A DNA stretch of 64,000 nt from Cristatella mucedo. Taxonomy: Eukaryota; Bryozoa; Phylactolaemata; Cristatellidae. Location: NCBI GenBank assembly GCA_009760855.2, contig WPIO01000132.1:796501-860500 (forward strand). Reading direction: 5' to 3'. Positions within the stretch are counted from its first letter, which is position 1, and each line of letters opens with the position of its first letter. The position numbers and the translations under genes are program-made. Below, piece by piece: positions 1 through 11,244 of this stretch. The notes below the pieces were generated by a model, which saw nothing but the letters and a program-made list of their open reading frames with translations, was not told the DNA's origin and did not search any database.

Positions 1-267
1 TTATCAGGCACACAGCTGCATTGTAAATAAAGTGATTTAAAAGTTACAAGAATGTATCTCAACAAACGGCAAGTGTTTATTTACCTCGATGAATCAAGCT
101 TCAAAACTTGGGGCACACGTCACATTCAATGCTGACATAGGTAAAAAAAATATTTGTAGATGTGTTACTTCCGGTTTACTTCCGGGTTAGACATAGCTCG
201 CGTGATTTTTTTTAATGTTTTCCTTTTTTGGAAATCAAAACCATATTCCATTTCTACCCGCTAACCA
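1..267. other. No recognised feature
   Basis: AT-rich sequence. I see no gene, repeat unit or element boundary here. Confidence 0.4.
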
Positions 268-400
268 TATCATACATGTTGACTTAGTACATGTTACCAC
301 TAACCATGTGGTCATGCTTTCTTTATGGCAAATGTAAATTTCAGAGAAAGAGATTTAGTTATCTGGTGGTTCTATACAAATGAAATATTATAATTATTGT
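268..400 (+). mobile_element. 3' end of an old L2/CR1-like LINE
   Basis: The sequence matches, in diverged form, the last ~130 bases of the young LINE that ends at 16145: a 'taaccatg' block, then 'gcaaatgtaaa', 'agagattaagttct' and a final ATT-rich tail. It is a 5'-truncated insertion with no coding part left. The call rests on similarity to other copies in this window. Confidence 0.5.
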
Positions 401-953
401 ACCATGTTTAGCCTAAAGAAAGTTTGATTCGTTGACCAATTTTACTCTATTCATATAACCTTGACCCTTTAAGGAATGTGTTTCAGCTGCAATGTGCATG
501 TGTAGCAAGGAGTGTGGGCGATGTAATGCGATGAGCAGCAACGCAGTGCTGTAGGTGTGAGTACGCCAGTCAACATTATTGGCTTGCCGTCCATTGCCTG
601 CCACAAGTTACTGTTCTTGGATTAGTGTTGCTACCAAGGCTATGGCCAGGCCAATCTTCTGAAGAAGAATGCAAATGCAAGTTATTTATCAGAGCCAACT
701 CCTTGTGTGGATCTGTTGTTTTTAGCCATCGTTTATGTAGACGGCAGAGGCACTGCATGCAACTTTTGTTAGCTATTATTTAAGGGGGGGCTTGAGGTCA
801 GCAGCTTTTCCTTTTGTTGTATCTCACTGCACGACGATGCTCTGCTCTTGCTTTGATGCATTGGGTAAAGCACGCCTTCTTGCCAGTTGCCTGCACGAGT
901 GCCCTGCCTCCTGCATATGTGATCGTCACTCACGTGTTTCTTCTTTTTCTTAG
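401..953. other. No recognised gene; upstream of a small exon
   Basis: No element recognised. A first exon of the gene ending at 1095 may lie here, but I could not pick one out. Bases 930-953 form a pyrimidine tract ending in TTCTTAG, used as the acceptor for the next exon. Confidence 0.35.
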
Positions 954-1095
954 CGGCATAACCATGGCCATTGGTCTTGCTTCATTCGTTCTTGCAAAGC
1001 GCGATGTCGACCGAAACAGATACCGAATCATGAAGGCAAAGCAGAACATACGGAATGCCGACAGTGGTCTGGTCGGCTCCGGTCGAAACGTTTAA
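954..1095 (+). CDS. Terminal exon of a small single-pass membrane protein gene
   Basis: I do not recognise the family. The exon follows a strong acceptor (pyrimidine tract ending TTCTTAG at 953) and runs to a TAA at 1093-1095. A perfect Kozak start, ACCATGG, at 964 would give a 43-residue protein. Alternatively the reading frame enters from an upstream exon in phase 2, adding residues before Gly-Ile-Thr. It encodes a short hydrophobic segment (AIGLASFVLA), then a strongly basic stretch with Lys-Arg-Asp-Val-Asp-Arg-Asn-Arg-Tyr, then a polar tail. The plan, one short membrane helix followed by a basic helix, is typical of small mitochondrial or ER membrane proteins; that placement is inference. 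The frame is also open upstream to an ATG at 814, but that part reads as intron. Confidence 0.42.
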
Positions 1096-2674
1096 GCTCA
1101 GCTGCTGCACTGGTCTTGCGAGGTTCGTAAGTGCAGTTACTTGCCGTTTGCAATTCGTTGCATCTTCATTCGCTTTTTCCCGAGTTCTGCTTCTGGGTTG
1201 TAAAGCGCTCGGTAAATTAATGGGGAATACCATGTGCATTAATCAACACAGCGCATTTGACTAGGGGTAAATAACTCACAACAGGGACGGAGCCCTCACA
1301 CAGTGACTGACAGGTTGGCGCGGCTTTCTTTGGATGGCGCTTCCAGCCCCAAGAGTGCTTCCGGATGTGGACAGGGGGCCACAGCTGCCAGGCCACATTT
1401 GCCTTGCGCAGCACTCAGCGAGCCGCATAATCACAGGTGGGCGCATTTCGGAGCTTGCCATTCGACTTCTCAGACCGTAATGCTTGCCCTTGCCAGGCAT
1501 TGACAGCAATCAGGTCTTTTTTTCAATCCACATTCGGTCGCCCCCTGCCAGATGTGTTGTGTCTCACTCGGGTGAATGCTCCGCTCACTGAATCTCCTCA
1601 TCTCGCCTCTGTGCTCTAGTCGACTTTGTTCAGAACCGATAGAAGGGAGAGCTGGAGGGCCGGATGCATGCCACGTGTTCACCTTCTTGTAAGGGCATAG
1701 AGGACCACCGCTGCTCCCAAGCACAGAGCAAGGACGGAGCAAGCACGGTGTGGTACAGCTCGTCGCTGCCAGTTCACGCGCTCAACTAACTCACTTTTTC
1801 ACGATCTGCCCTAGATTGGCGCGCACTTGTTCGATGGCTTGGTGGCATAACCTACGTCCTATCCACATGCTGAAATGAGTGAGAGTAGCCGAAGCACGTC
1901 ACTTCTTATGCCCTCAGCTAGAAGTCCTCCTGAATTAGCGCTTTCCACATTACCCTCAATGCTCAGCGCAAAGCGATCCTGATAGCAAAGCTGCTTATGT
2001 TTGGTCAGCCGGACTGCCGTGCAATCCGGACCATCAGTGCTGATAATGCAACCCCCTCCCTCACCTTAACGCCGGCAGCAGCTGTGACTGCTGCTGCTAC
2101 TACTGAAGATTGCCGATTAAGAATGAGGTCGATCGCCTGGGCGTTTTTGCTTGTCCAAATTCGCTGGCTTAGCTGCAACTCTTAGCTCCAGCATTGCACT
2201 CCTCTATAGCTCACCCTGCACACATCGCTCTCTTTCTTCCTACCCACATTACCTATCGCACTCTCATATGATGCAGGGCTCGAGCCCACGACCGAATCAG
2301 GGCTTCACTTTATTATGACTTGCTCAGTTTGATGTGAAGGTGAAGGTCACTATCGTGCTAAGAAATTAGAAAAGGTAACAGTCAGCAGATTCGGCAGCCT
2401 CATTTGGACAGTTGCAGAACAGCCTCATCAACATCACCCTGCTTGCAGTGGGTAATCAAGGATTGCATGCTTCAGGACTTGAACTCACGACCTGAATCTT
2501 GAAGAGCATGAACATTACCCCTGGCAAAAACCTAGCCGGCTGCTTATTGGCTTGTACATTTCAGCCATTTTTTAAGCAGCTGCCAACGGTGTTGGGGCGG
2601 TGGAGGTAGGGTCGTCACTGAACGCTGACATTGTCATTGACCGCATGCCCACATTATTTGCTTGGTTGATGTGC
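1096..2674. other. Intergenic; faint SINE remnants only
   Basis: No gene is supported; the short ORFs on both strands lack splice or Kozak context. At about 2455-2545 (minus) and near 2280 there are tRNA-type B-box remnants ('ttgaactcacgacct', 'cgagcccacgacc'), probably decayed SINEs. Confidence 0.4.
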
Positions 2675-2795
2675 CTTGGTTTGGCCCTGGGTAAGATGCT
2701 CGACTTTAACAACCGAGTTCGTGGGCTGGAGCCCTGTGGCATGTGTACCAAGCCTGGATAGAGGTTAAGATCTCTTAGGGCCCTATACAAATGAG
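2675..2795 (+). repeat. tRNA-derived SINE, family 2
   Basis: An A-box-like 'ggtaagatgctcgac' is followed by a B-box 'gttcgtgggctggagccc', then a body ending 'tctcttagggccctatacaaatg'. Related copies lie at 25375-25530, 42140-42222 and 58420-58590. The tail resembles the 3' end of the local L2-like LINEs, which suggests those LINEs supplied the mobilising machinery (inference). Confidence 0.55.
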
Positions 2796-2797
2796 TT

Positions 2798-3449
<652 letters not shown>

Positions 3450-3589
3450 CTCGAACGGATATGTACATAATAATCGACAAGGTCGCTTGAAATGGGTTCC
3501 TGACCCCAAAAGTTTTGATTCTGGTATAAAATAAAACCGTTGCCGAAACCTGCTTTAATCATGTGCAGTATATCAAATAAGCTTGCGTC
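3450..3589. other. Spacer between microsatellite and Tc1 remnant
   Basis: Nothing recognised. It may include the 3' non-coding part of the Tc1 remnant. Confidence 0.3.
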
Positions 3590-4130
3590 ACATGTAAGCA
3601 AAGTTTAAGTACAGATATATTAATTTCTAAAGCTAATATGAAGTTACAGCGCCACCAATAGCAGTGATCTGTTTGAGCCCCTCTAGCACTGAACAAACTA
3701 AGACTTTGCAGAACATCTCACCATTCCGTTGTGCGAATGTCTTGCAAACTTGGAAAAGTGATTCATTAGGTGTGATACGTCTCACCTAAGATCAGAGCCT
3801 TTTATCATTTTTCACTCCAGAGACACTCATTGGGAATCAGGTCTGGAGATTGACTACCCAAGCACTTTTGAAATGGTCGCCCCGTTTGATTTTGCTCCAG
3901 TCTTCGTAGGTCCAGTATGCTCTTGCTTTAACCCAACTCCACATGAGCCACTTTATGCATGGCTGACAGGAGCAGCTTTCTCATTCATTCTGAGCAAACG
4001 TACCTTGTTCATCTAGTCAACACTTAATTGTATCCCTACCGGCTAGCTTCCTCGCGGCAGCCTGCAAGGCTTTGAGCATGAACACTCACGGGTCTCAAAG
4101 GATGCCTAAAGCTTCACTGTTGATGATTCT
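3590..4130 (-). pseudogene. Decayed Tc1/mariner-type transposase
   Basis: Read on the minus strand, pieces of a Tc1 DDE transposase are visible in order. There is an 'RAYWTYEDWSKI'-like block (the usual W-T-x-E-D-W region) at about 3900-3950. The diagnostic 'QSPDLIPNECLWSE' block (family pattern QSPDLNPIExLW) lies at 3815-3865. A C-terminal piece ends in Ala-Ile-Gly-Gly-Ala-Val-Thr-Ser-Tyr (family GG-x-T-x-Y) near 3630. The pieces are in different frames with stops and a deletion removing the second catalytic Asp region, so the element is dead. Terminal inverted repeats were not found. Confidence 0.6.
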
Positions 4131-4367
4131 GTCTGAGTGGGTGTAGCGATCGACATGTAGATGTTGAGTCTCTTTGCTTAATCGATTATGCTAGTTTCAG
4201 CTAGTACATCACCAAAGTCTCAACAATTCGAAATCGTATTGGACCTGCAAATTTACCAATACCAAAATACCAAAAGTTACTAATATAATATTGGTGATAG
4301 CTTGATGCTACGATACGAGCAAGAACAGTTCGTACCCAGTTACTTTTATACTAGTTCGCATGTCTAA
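4131..4367. other. Possible N-terminal debris of the Tc1 remnant
   Basis: No clear feature. On the minus strand there are Tc1-like fragments too weak to align by eye. Confidence 0.25.
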
Positions 4368-4556
4368 AGGTGAGCCGTGATGGCACACACTAGGTGAGGC
4401 ATTTGCTTTCACGACCTCGGTCCCGAGGTCGTGGGTGCGATTCCTGTGGTGGGCGATCCTTTATCGTCACTGCAAGCGGTGGTGATAGCCGTAAGAGGCT
4501 CTTCTGTCGCTATACAAAAGGAGGCTGTTTAATCAGCTAGAATTTATTTATTTTAA
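4368..4556 (+). repeat. tRNA-derived SINE, family 1 (full length)
   Basis: The tRNA-like head has a B-box-type 'ggtcgtgggtgcgattcc' preceded by a short palindrome ('cgacctcggtcccgaggtcg'). The body contains 'caagcggtggtgatagccg' and ends in 'tcgctatacaaa' and a TTTA-rich tail. Other copies are at 22483-22660 (+), 27270-27442 (-), 42650-42735 (-, partial) and 52193-52302 (+, 5'-truncated). A true tRNA gene is unlikely because no acceptor stem forms. Confidence 0.7.
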
Positions 4557-4989
4557 ATACCTTCAAGCCAGGAAAATGCAGTCCCTTTCTACTATAATAT
4601 GTAAAAAGGAAAATCGGTCATTTTCAGATTATTTTGATGGTCGATGATGCTCTCTCTCTCTCTCTCTCTCATTATTTTTCTGCTGTATATACTGGTTTAT
4701 GAAAAAGCCGTCCCAGAAACCATTATCTTGTTTGGGGCATCCGTCCTTTGTACTTCGGTCTGATGTTTCGTGGTCGAATGCGAACTACTCTTCATAAAAA
4801 GGGTTCGCCTATAAGTATCCACTTGAATGTACTGTATGCACATGCATGCTGAAGCAGGGGAATTGGCTTATGCAGCATGCCTCGGTTTTTGTAGAAGGCA
4901 AGAGGAACCCCTACGATTATTTGTACTGAGCGTGCGTAGCCTAGCCTGCAAAAGTAACCATAACCACGTGTCTAATCTGCCTTTTCGTC
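4557..4989. other. Upstream region of PIGC
   Basis: It holds a short CT microsatellite (about 4648-4670) and otherwise unremarkable sequence. The PIGC promoter is expected here, but I could not identify a TATA box or other clear promoter element. Confidence 0.3.
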
Positions 4990-5922
4990 ATGCCTGCCGT
5001 GCGCACCCAAGTCGTGCCAGAGCGCTCCTGGCGTAAGGTCCTCTACGTCGACCAAGGCGTTCCGGACAATTACGTGCCGCCGACATTCCTCACGGAAATG
5101 AAAAAGAACCTGTACTTGAGAGAGTACAGCTACTGGGGGCTGGTGCTGGCGTCGGGCCGCATCGCTCAGCAGATCGGCTGCGTTGCCGCCTTCGTGGCCG
5201 TCTACGCCCTCCTGCTCGAGGGCGCGATCGACCCGCTCGTCGCCTGCGCCGCACCCGCAGCGCTCACGGCCAGCGTCTTCGCTGCGGCTGCAGCCCTGCT
5301 TGGAAGGGCGCCGCAAAGCCCCGGCGCCGCCGCCGCTGCTGCTGCGGACGCGGCGACCGCCGCCGGCACCGCTGCCGTGTTCGCGCTAGCCGCTTTCGTC
5401 CTCTCGCCGATCCTCATGACGCTCACGAGCGCCATCAGCACGGACACGGTCTACGCCATGGCCGCTGCAATGCTGCTCGTCCACCTCGTGTCGCGCGACT
5501 ATGACGACGGAGCCGCGCTGGCGTCGGACAGCACGTCATTCAACGCCGCAGTGTTCGCCTCGGTCTGCCTGGCCTCTCGCCTGCCGTCGGCCGTGCACGC
5601 GTTCAGCCTCGTCCTGCTGGCCGTTCAAATGCTAGCCGTGTGGCCGCAAGCGGCCAGGCACATGCGCCGCCGCGGTTGCAGCGTGCTGCCTCCGTCGCCG
5701 CACGGCGGCGGCTACTGGGCGGCCGACGTGCTGGTCACGGCCGTCGTGGCCTCGCTAGCCTCGCTCGCCCTGCTGCTGGCCGCTCCGGCCGCCGCTGCTG
5801 CCGTTCTGCTGGCGGCCGTCATGGCTTTTGTCACGTTCGTGTGCCCGATGTGGCTGCTCCGCCTGCAGCCCTACAAGGACAACATATATGGCCCCTGGGA
5901 TGAGGCCACCATTCTCAAGTGA
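4990..5922 (+). CDS. PIGC: PIG-C: GPI-GlcNAc transferase subunit C (Gpi2 family)
   Basis: This is a 310-residue, intronless, multi-pass ER membrane protein. PIG-C is a core subunit of the GPI-N-acetylglucosaminyltransferase complex, which moves GlcNAc from UDP-GlcNAc to phosphatidylinositol, the first step of GPI-anchor synthesis. Family hallmarks are all present: WRKVLY at 14-19, PDNYV at 25-29, YSYW at 46-49, the block 139-157 ending STDTVYAM, ASVCLASRLP at 190-199 followed by HAF, and a C-terminal NIYGPWDEA at 298-306. About eight hydrophobic segments follow the N-terminal cytosolic part. The protein is slightly longer than the human one (about 297 residues) because of an Ala-rich loop near 110-130, and its C-terminus stops soon after GPWDEA. 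The first ATG (TCATGCC) is used. The gene is far richer in GC than its surroundings. Human PIGC also has an intronless coding region. Confidence 0.96.
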   Translation: MPAVRTQVVPERSWRKVLYVDQGVPDNYVPPTFLTEMKKNLYLREYSYWGLVLASGRIAQQIGCVAAFVAVYALLLEGAIDPLVACAAPAALTASVFAAAAALLGRAPQSPGAAAAAAADAATAAGTAAVFALAAFVLSPILMTLTSAISTDTVYAMAAAMLLVHLVSRDYDDGAALASDSTSFNAAVFASVCLASRLPSAVHAFSLVLLAVQMLAVWPQAARHMRRRGCSVLPPSPHGGGYWAADVLVTAVVASLASLALLLAAPAAAAAVLLAAVMAFVTFVCPMWLLRLQPYKDNIYGPWDEATILK

Positions 5923-6477
5923 GCGAGTCACCATTCTCGAGTGTGCGGGCCGAATTACGGGGCTTGCTTCAGTAGTGCCACGAGTAATGCAGATTATTAA
6001 AATGCACCGGTGTGGAATGTGTGATGCTGGCTTGTTTATGCCGCACCACCCTCCTCCCCCACCTATCTGCCCATCATATTCTAAACCTGTATCGGCCACT
6101 TCGTCGTGGCTTTAATACTAGCCATCGGTATTCTATGCCGAAGTGCTACATATGCTACAGGTCATCTAATGCTTTCTTAACCATTCCTGCCTGCACACGA
6201 CCGTGACCATCGTGCCGAGGATTCGGTAGCTTCTCCCAGCAAAATTTTGCGACCTGAATAGTTGGCTGCGTCCAAGCAAGACAAAGATAGTGCTAACATC
6301 GTATCCGGGATGCTGGCTTCGGGTGGTCGCTGGCTGCACGAGCCACAAGCGGACAGTACAACGTTGTGGGCAGTCAACACTAGTAACTTTGTCAGTGGGA
6401 GCAAAGGCATATAAAAATCTTTTGCCAAGCACTTAACAGAAGCTCCACAAAAAAAGTGCCACCAGCTGACAAAAAAC
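5923..6477. other. 3' flank of PIGC
   Basis: This should include the PIGC 3' UTR. I see no gene or repeat family and no clear polyadenylation signal close to the stop. Confidence 0.3.
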
Positions 6478-6562
6478 AAATACCTACCACCGGCAGGATT
6501 CGAACCTGTGACTGTGAAGTCTGGAATTCGTTATTCCAAGCCCTGGGCTGGCTGCGTTAACT
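6478..6562 (-). repeat. tRNA-like SINE remnant, family 3
   Basis: On the minus strand an A-box-like 'taacgcagccagcccagg' is followed ~45 bases later by a perfect B-box, 'ggttcgaatcc'. The acceptor arms do not pair, so a working tRNA gene is not supported. A single decayed SINE head is the better reading. Confidence 0.4.
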
Positions 6563-8739
6563 GATTTAGTAAGAAACGCAAGCAATAGCAGATTACTGCA
6601 AACGAGGCTGCCTGCGATGGGTTGCAACGCGATGGTAAAGATTGCAACGGATGACTTATCCCTGTGGATGAATAGGCTACCCCTGTGTGCGAGCTAATGG
6701 ATTGATGGAGTGAGCCGCCGAGGGAATCGGAGATGCAGTGCTGGCTGCTGCATTCTGTAGGTCGCTGTCTCTTCCAGCTGGTTGGTGAGAGTCCGGGGAA
6801 ACTCGATAGAGCGAGATAATAAGCATGCCCACGTGAGCTCACTTAAGCCCGGTGGTTTTTTGCTTGCTAGATACAACAACAAAAGTTTCAGCCAATCTCT
6901 GCACTCATTCTTCGAGGCGTTTTAAAAACCGCCGACTGTGATATATGCACACATGCACTTTTGTCGATTCGAGTAGTTTCTATAGTGGACAAGTTTCGAG
7001 GGGGGGAGGGCGCCAGGTCTACTCCAACCACTGCTTATTGGCCAACCACGACACAAAGTACTAGGCTGAGATAGAATTCGGTAGCCAGTAATTCCCAATC
7101 TTGTTCCATATTCTCCTTGTCAGACTGGGAACTCGTACAGCTCCAGTGGGCCTGCCACGTGTTAGTCAAGACAAGTGCCTTTCGTGTCAATCTAAAATAA
7201 ATTTCGTAATTAATCTTTTTATTTACTTCCGTCTCCCTTTCTCTAATTGCATAGCACCGGGTGCTCACTATTTGCGACCCAACTCAACGCGTGAAACCTG
7301 GTGCCTATTCCGTCGGTCTTCAAATGGCTACTAACTTCGATCTTACATGCAAAAAAGGAGAACAGCGTATCTAAGGATCCCCTCAAACTGCGATTAGGCA
7401 AATGAAACTGAAATGAAACTTAGGTGGACGCAGGGAGTAATTGATGGCCAAGGTTACTCGACTGGTAAGTCCTCGCATGTGTAACTCATCGCCTTGCTTC
7501 TTTATAAGCTACTCTTCTGTTAAACTACGATAAGCCATTCGTTAATTAATACAGTAAGTTCTTGGTAGGTGCTTACCTGCTTCATCAGTAATTGCTGTTC
7601 AGGTAAACAGCTCACCTCGTATATTATGAAATGCTGGCCGGCATTTATCTCACAATGAGCATGGCTTGCAGGAGTGGCGGTTTCTGACATACATTAATTA
7701 AGCACGACGTATGGAACAATCAAAGGAAAGTATTTCAATACTGGGTCATCTCGCTGGCTGTACAGATGTGGCGCTGCTACCGCCGAGTAATGTACAGCCA
7801 GACGTCAAACATACGGTAAGTCTGGTTCTGAAGAGAAGTTTGCAACTTGAATACTTATGTGAGCGAACTACTATAAATCTTGCGAAAGCTGTGCCGCTTG
7901 CAGTGGGACTAATGAAATAGTTCGCGCCTCTGAAGCGAAGGTTACTGACCTAGCAGCTCGTAAGAATTGATTTAGCGCTTCGCATAAGCAGCCTTCAATG
8001 TTTAGGATACTTGCAAGTTTGTAAAATTTAATTTAATTGACGCTCACACCTAGCAAGAGAGCTTATAAGTAGGCTTATCTTAGAACCATTTTCCGAGAGA
8101 AAGGAGAATGCCCCGATGAACGGTATGCTTTGCGTGCTCACTTGCGCACGCATGTTACTAGTTATAGGTCCTAGTAACCGGTAACCTAGATTCTCTTCTT
8201 GTGAGTTTAGCAAGCTGGCCTTTTCTTAAGCACGATGTCTTTCGCTTTTGTACGCTTTTGACTGCTCGATGCTGCGCGCGTCACTTATCTCTGGCTATTT
8301 ATTGATTCTCTAGCAGAAATTCCAAAGCACTTGCATAGCGATTAAGTAATCTGTATGTGTTATAAAAAAGACCTTTTATTATTATTACTATTATTAGCGC
8401 TACTATTAATGCTCGGATGCCTTGAGTTTGGCTTTAGTTTACGCACTCTATGCACACGCGCTTCGCAGAAGTCTGTATGGTGCAGTCATAATGGCGGGAG
8501 GAGAAACGAGCCTTGAAGGGGCTTCACTTTGGTACTTTAAAAGGAGATTTGTGTGCATCCATAACGCGCGTCGCAGGGAAAATGACGAATAGTTTTTTTG
8601 ATTCTCGCGAAAGAGCTAGCAAGCAGCAGCACTACCACGTACGCTTTCGACCTCTCCGCTTGCTCAGTTGCTTCTCACAATGAACATGTCGCATTCGACC
8701 GGACCGACTTTTTTGTAGCACTCGCGTAGCCTGAGGTCA
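6563..8739. other. Intergenic, nothing recognised
   Basis: AT-rich with scattered short ORFs on both strands. None has splice sites, a conserved motif or a good start context. I could not match it to any repeat elsewhere in the window. Confidence 0.35.
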
Positions 8740-9249
8740 CGTTGGTTCTCGTCACGCTCGCCCCGCTACCGTGCTGGCTGGCAGGCCTGCATCGCAGCAT
8801 GGCAAATCAGGCCCGGACGCGACGCTGCAGTGGCGGCACGCTGGCTTCCGGCGCCGCCGCTCGGCAAGTGCATTCGGACGCGGTCCCGAGCGAACGCTCC
8901 GCTCCTCCTCCGCCGCCGCCGCTTTTCGGAACGCTCTTTTACGTAGCGAAACGATCACCTGCAGCAGCAGCAGCATTGTTTGGCCAACAGAGATCGCTCT
9001 GCGCCGAAACGCGTACCGACGATCTCCCGCCGGCCTGCCGGCCCGCTCGCAGCCGCCGCGCTCCGCCGCGCACGCATCTCGACGCGGCGCAGCTCGGTTG
9101 CAGCGAGCGGCCGCGACTGCTCGAGGCTCTCGCGCTCGCGAGCGCAGCGTGAGCGACGCTCGGCGGGCGCTGCGACGCTCCGGCGTCGGGCGAGCTTTGC
9201 CCGCGCAGCAGCAGCAGCCGCCAGCGTAAGAGTCCGGCCGCGGCCGTTT
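8740..9249. other. GC- and CpG-rich block downstream of TEKT1
   Basis: Base composition changes sharply to GC-rich with many CpG. Several overlapping ORFs exist in five frames, all rich in Arg, Ala, Pro and Ser, which is what GC-rich non-coding DNA gives. It could be a CpG-island-like promoter on either strand or the extended 3' UTR of TEKT1. No specific gene is supported. Confidence 0.35.
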
Positions 9250-11244
9250 TCAGAATGCCTGAACGTGAACGCTCTTCCTCATCCCCATGCACTGCACTTC
9301 GTCGATGAACAGCGTGTTGGCCTTCACTTCGATGTCCTCCTGAAGGTCGAGCTGGTTGCGCAGCAGACCCTTGAGCGACGTCTCGGCGTCGACGAGCCGC
9401 GCCTTAAGGCGCTGCACGGACTCCTGCAGCTCGCTCACCTCGCCGATCAGCCGGTACTGCACCGGGTCGCGGCACAGCTCGACGTTGGGTCGCTGAGTTC
9501 GCACGTCGAGCCTCGTGTTGGCCACTCTCATGTTGGGCTCCTTGTCCTCAATGGCCTTCTCGAGGCGTGCGATCATTTCTTCGATGTCTCTAATCTGTCC
9601 GATCACCTGCTCGAGTGCAAGAGCGCACGCGCGAACTTCAGTGCGCGGTCCGCGGATAAGAAGAAAGGCAAAAAATGTAATGCAATTCATTCGCATTGCG
9701 CGCCCTGAGAGAACTTGGTCTTTATTCGGGTGCTTGACATATGCCACGGGGTTCGAGACCTCGGCTAGACCTCGGTCGGGGCGAGCACCTTAACCGCTGG
9801 GTCAAATCGGCGCGAGAATGAGCGCCAGCCAGCCAGCCAGCCAGCCGGGTGCGGCGGCCGGCTCGCTCGCTGGCCGAGCCTTACCCTGGCCATGTGCTCC
9901 TCCAGTTTCCCCTTCGTCTCCTTCGTCTCGGAAATCCTCTTCGTGAACGCCAAGTTGACGGTCTCGATCTGCTTTCGCACGTCGTTCGCCGTCTGCTGCA
10001 GAACGCCGTCGACGATGGTCCGCAGCTGCGCTGAGCTCATCCTTTCTTGCTCCGCTCGCTTAATGTTGGCGTCGGAATAATTCTCCCAATCCTCGGGCGT
10101 CACGGAGCTACAACAGTGGCGGCCATATACGGGTGGCGATCTCAGAAACGTGTCCGAGTCATGTACGAGTGAACGAGTTGGTACGAAACGAACGTGAAGA
10201 GTTCTCTCGAAGAGCGCGGTGGGGCGGCAGCTGTCCGTCTGCGGGCCTGTCTTACTTGGCCTCAATCTTAGCCGATCCCGGCTTCAAATACGTGTCCTTG
10301 CTGTGGTTTTTCAGCGTGGCGCACAGGTCGTCTATGCTCTCGGCAGAGAATTTGTCCTTGATGTCTTTCTCCAGGTTATAGATGGCCTTTCTGTCGAGCC
10401 TGTGTACGATTGGCGCAGCAGAATGAAATCTTCCTGCAGGGTGCATACAATAGAGCGCCCAAAGCAAAGGCCGGCAGTGACGTCGTCCGCACTCTCTAAC
10501 GACTGCTTCGGCTGCCGGGGCTTCGGCGACAATCGGCTCGCTCGTTAGCGCCGCCGACTGCTGCTCGTCGACGACGATGCTGCTCGTTGAAAAGTGTCGG
10601 TTTACCTGATCTGCTCCGTTGCTTGCTCGAGTGTCTTCAGCAGCACCTGGACAACGCCGCGAACGGTTTCGACTTCTTTTATCAGCTCCTTTTGGACGTC
10701 GTCGTGCACCAGATCGATGGCGCGACGCTTCTCTCGGTTCGCCAAGCATTGCTCCGCAATGTGGAGCGGGACGCTGCACGCCTCGAGCGCCTTTTCGACC
10801 CTCGTCTTGAATGCGATCAGCGCGTCCAGCTCTTTTTTCATTTCCTCGAGCTTCGCTTCGAGCTCCTTTCGCCAGTATTTGACGTCATCGAGTCGCTGCT
10901 CTGCACGCACGCACGGGTGTCACGAGCACGATGAAGCGTCAGCGAGGCAGGCGACTCTCGTCGCGAGCAGCCAGACGCGCCGCTCGAGCGAGCGAGCGAG
11001 CGAGCGAGCGCGCGCGCGCGGCAAGCTGTGCCGGACCTACGCGCGCTTTCTCACCTAGCTTTTTGTTCACGTCCTCCTGAGACGTGTCGGCTCGGGTTTT
11101 TGTCTCGTCGACGAGGCGCTCCGATTCGGCGACAAGTCGCTCGGACGCTGCCCGCTCTAGTTCGGCATTCTTGTACTTGGTCTTATTCGAGTGCGTCCAC
11201 TCCGGGTGCGTAAACCTTGTCGGAGCTTTGATCAATTGGGCCAT
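9250..11244 (-). CDS. TEKT1: Tektin-1, five exons, complete coding region
   Basis: Tektins are coiled-coil filament proteins that line the inside of ciliary and sperm-flagellar doublet microtubules. Minus-strand exons are 11055-11244, 10606-10900, 10256-10399, 9885-10107 and 9250-9606. Every intron is GT...AG and the phases join, giving 402 residues (human TEKT1 is 418). The N-terminus MAQLIKAPTRF, the LVAESxRLVDE block, the EQRLDDVKYWRKEL stretch, LVHDDVQKELIKE and NLEKDIKDKF all follow tektin-1 rather than tektin-2, -3 or -4. The tektin signature RPNVELCRD is at 323-331, and the C-terminal FIDEVQCMGMRKS also matches tektin-1. Heptad-rich sequence runs nearly throughout. Introns are short (about 150-280 bases); intron 1 holds a GAGC run. 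The ATG at 11242-11244 is the only start matching the conserved N-terminus. Confidence 0.96.
10981..11020. repeat. GAGC/GC simple repeat in TEKT1 intron 1
   Basis: A run of 'gagc' units followed by alternating CG lies inside the first TEKT1 intron, a few tens of bases downstream (in the gene's sense) of its 5' splice site. Confidence 0.85.

Noticed and set aside
6478-6562. A tRNA gene with a perfect B-box
   Set aside because: No acceptor or D-arm pairing can be drawn; a SINE remnant fits better.
8742-9229. Overlapping 70-240 codon ORFs in the GC-rich block next to TEKT1
   Set aside because: Many frames are open together and all are Arg/Ala/Pro/Ser-rich; one runs through antisense TEKT1 exons.
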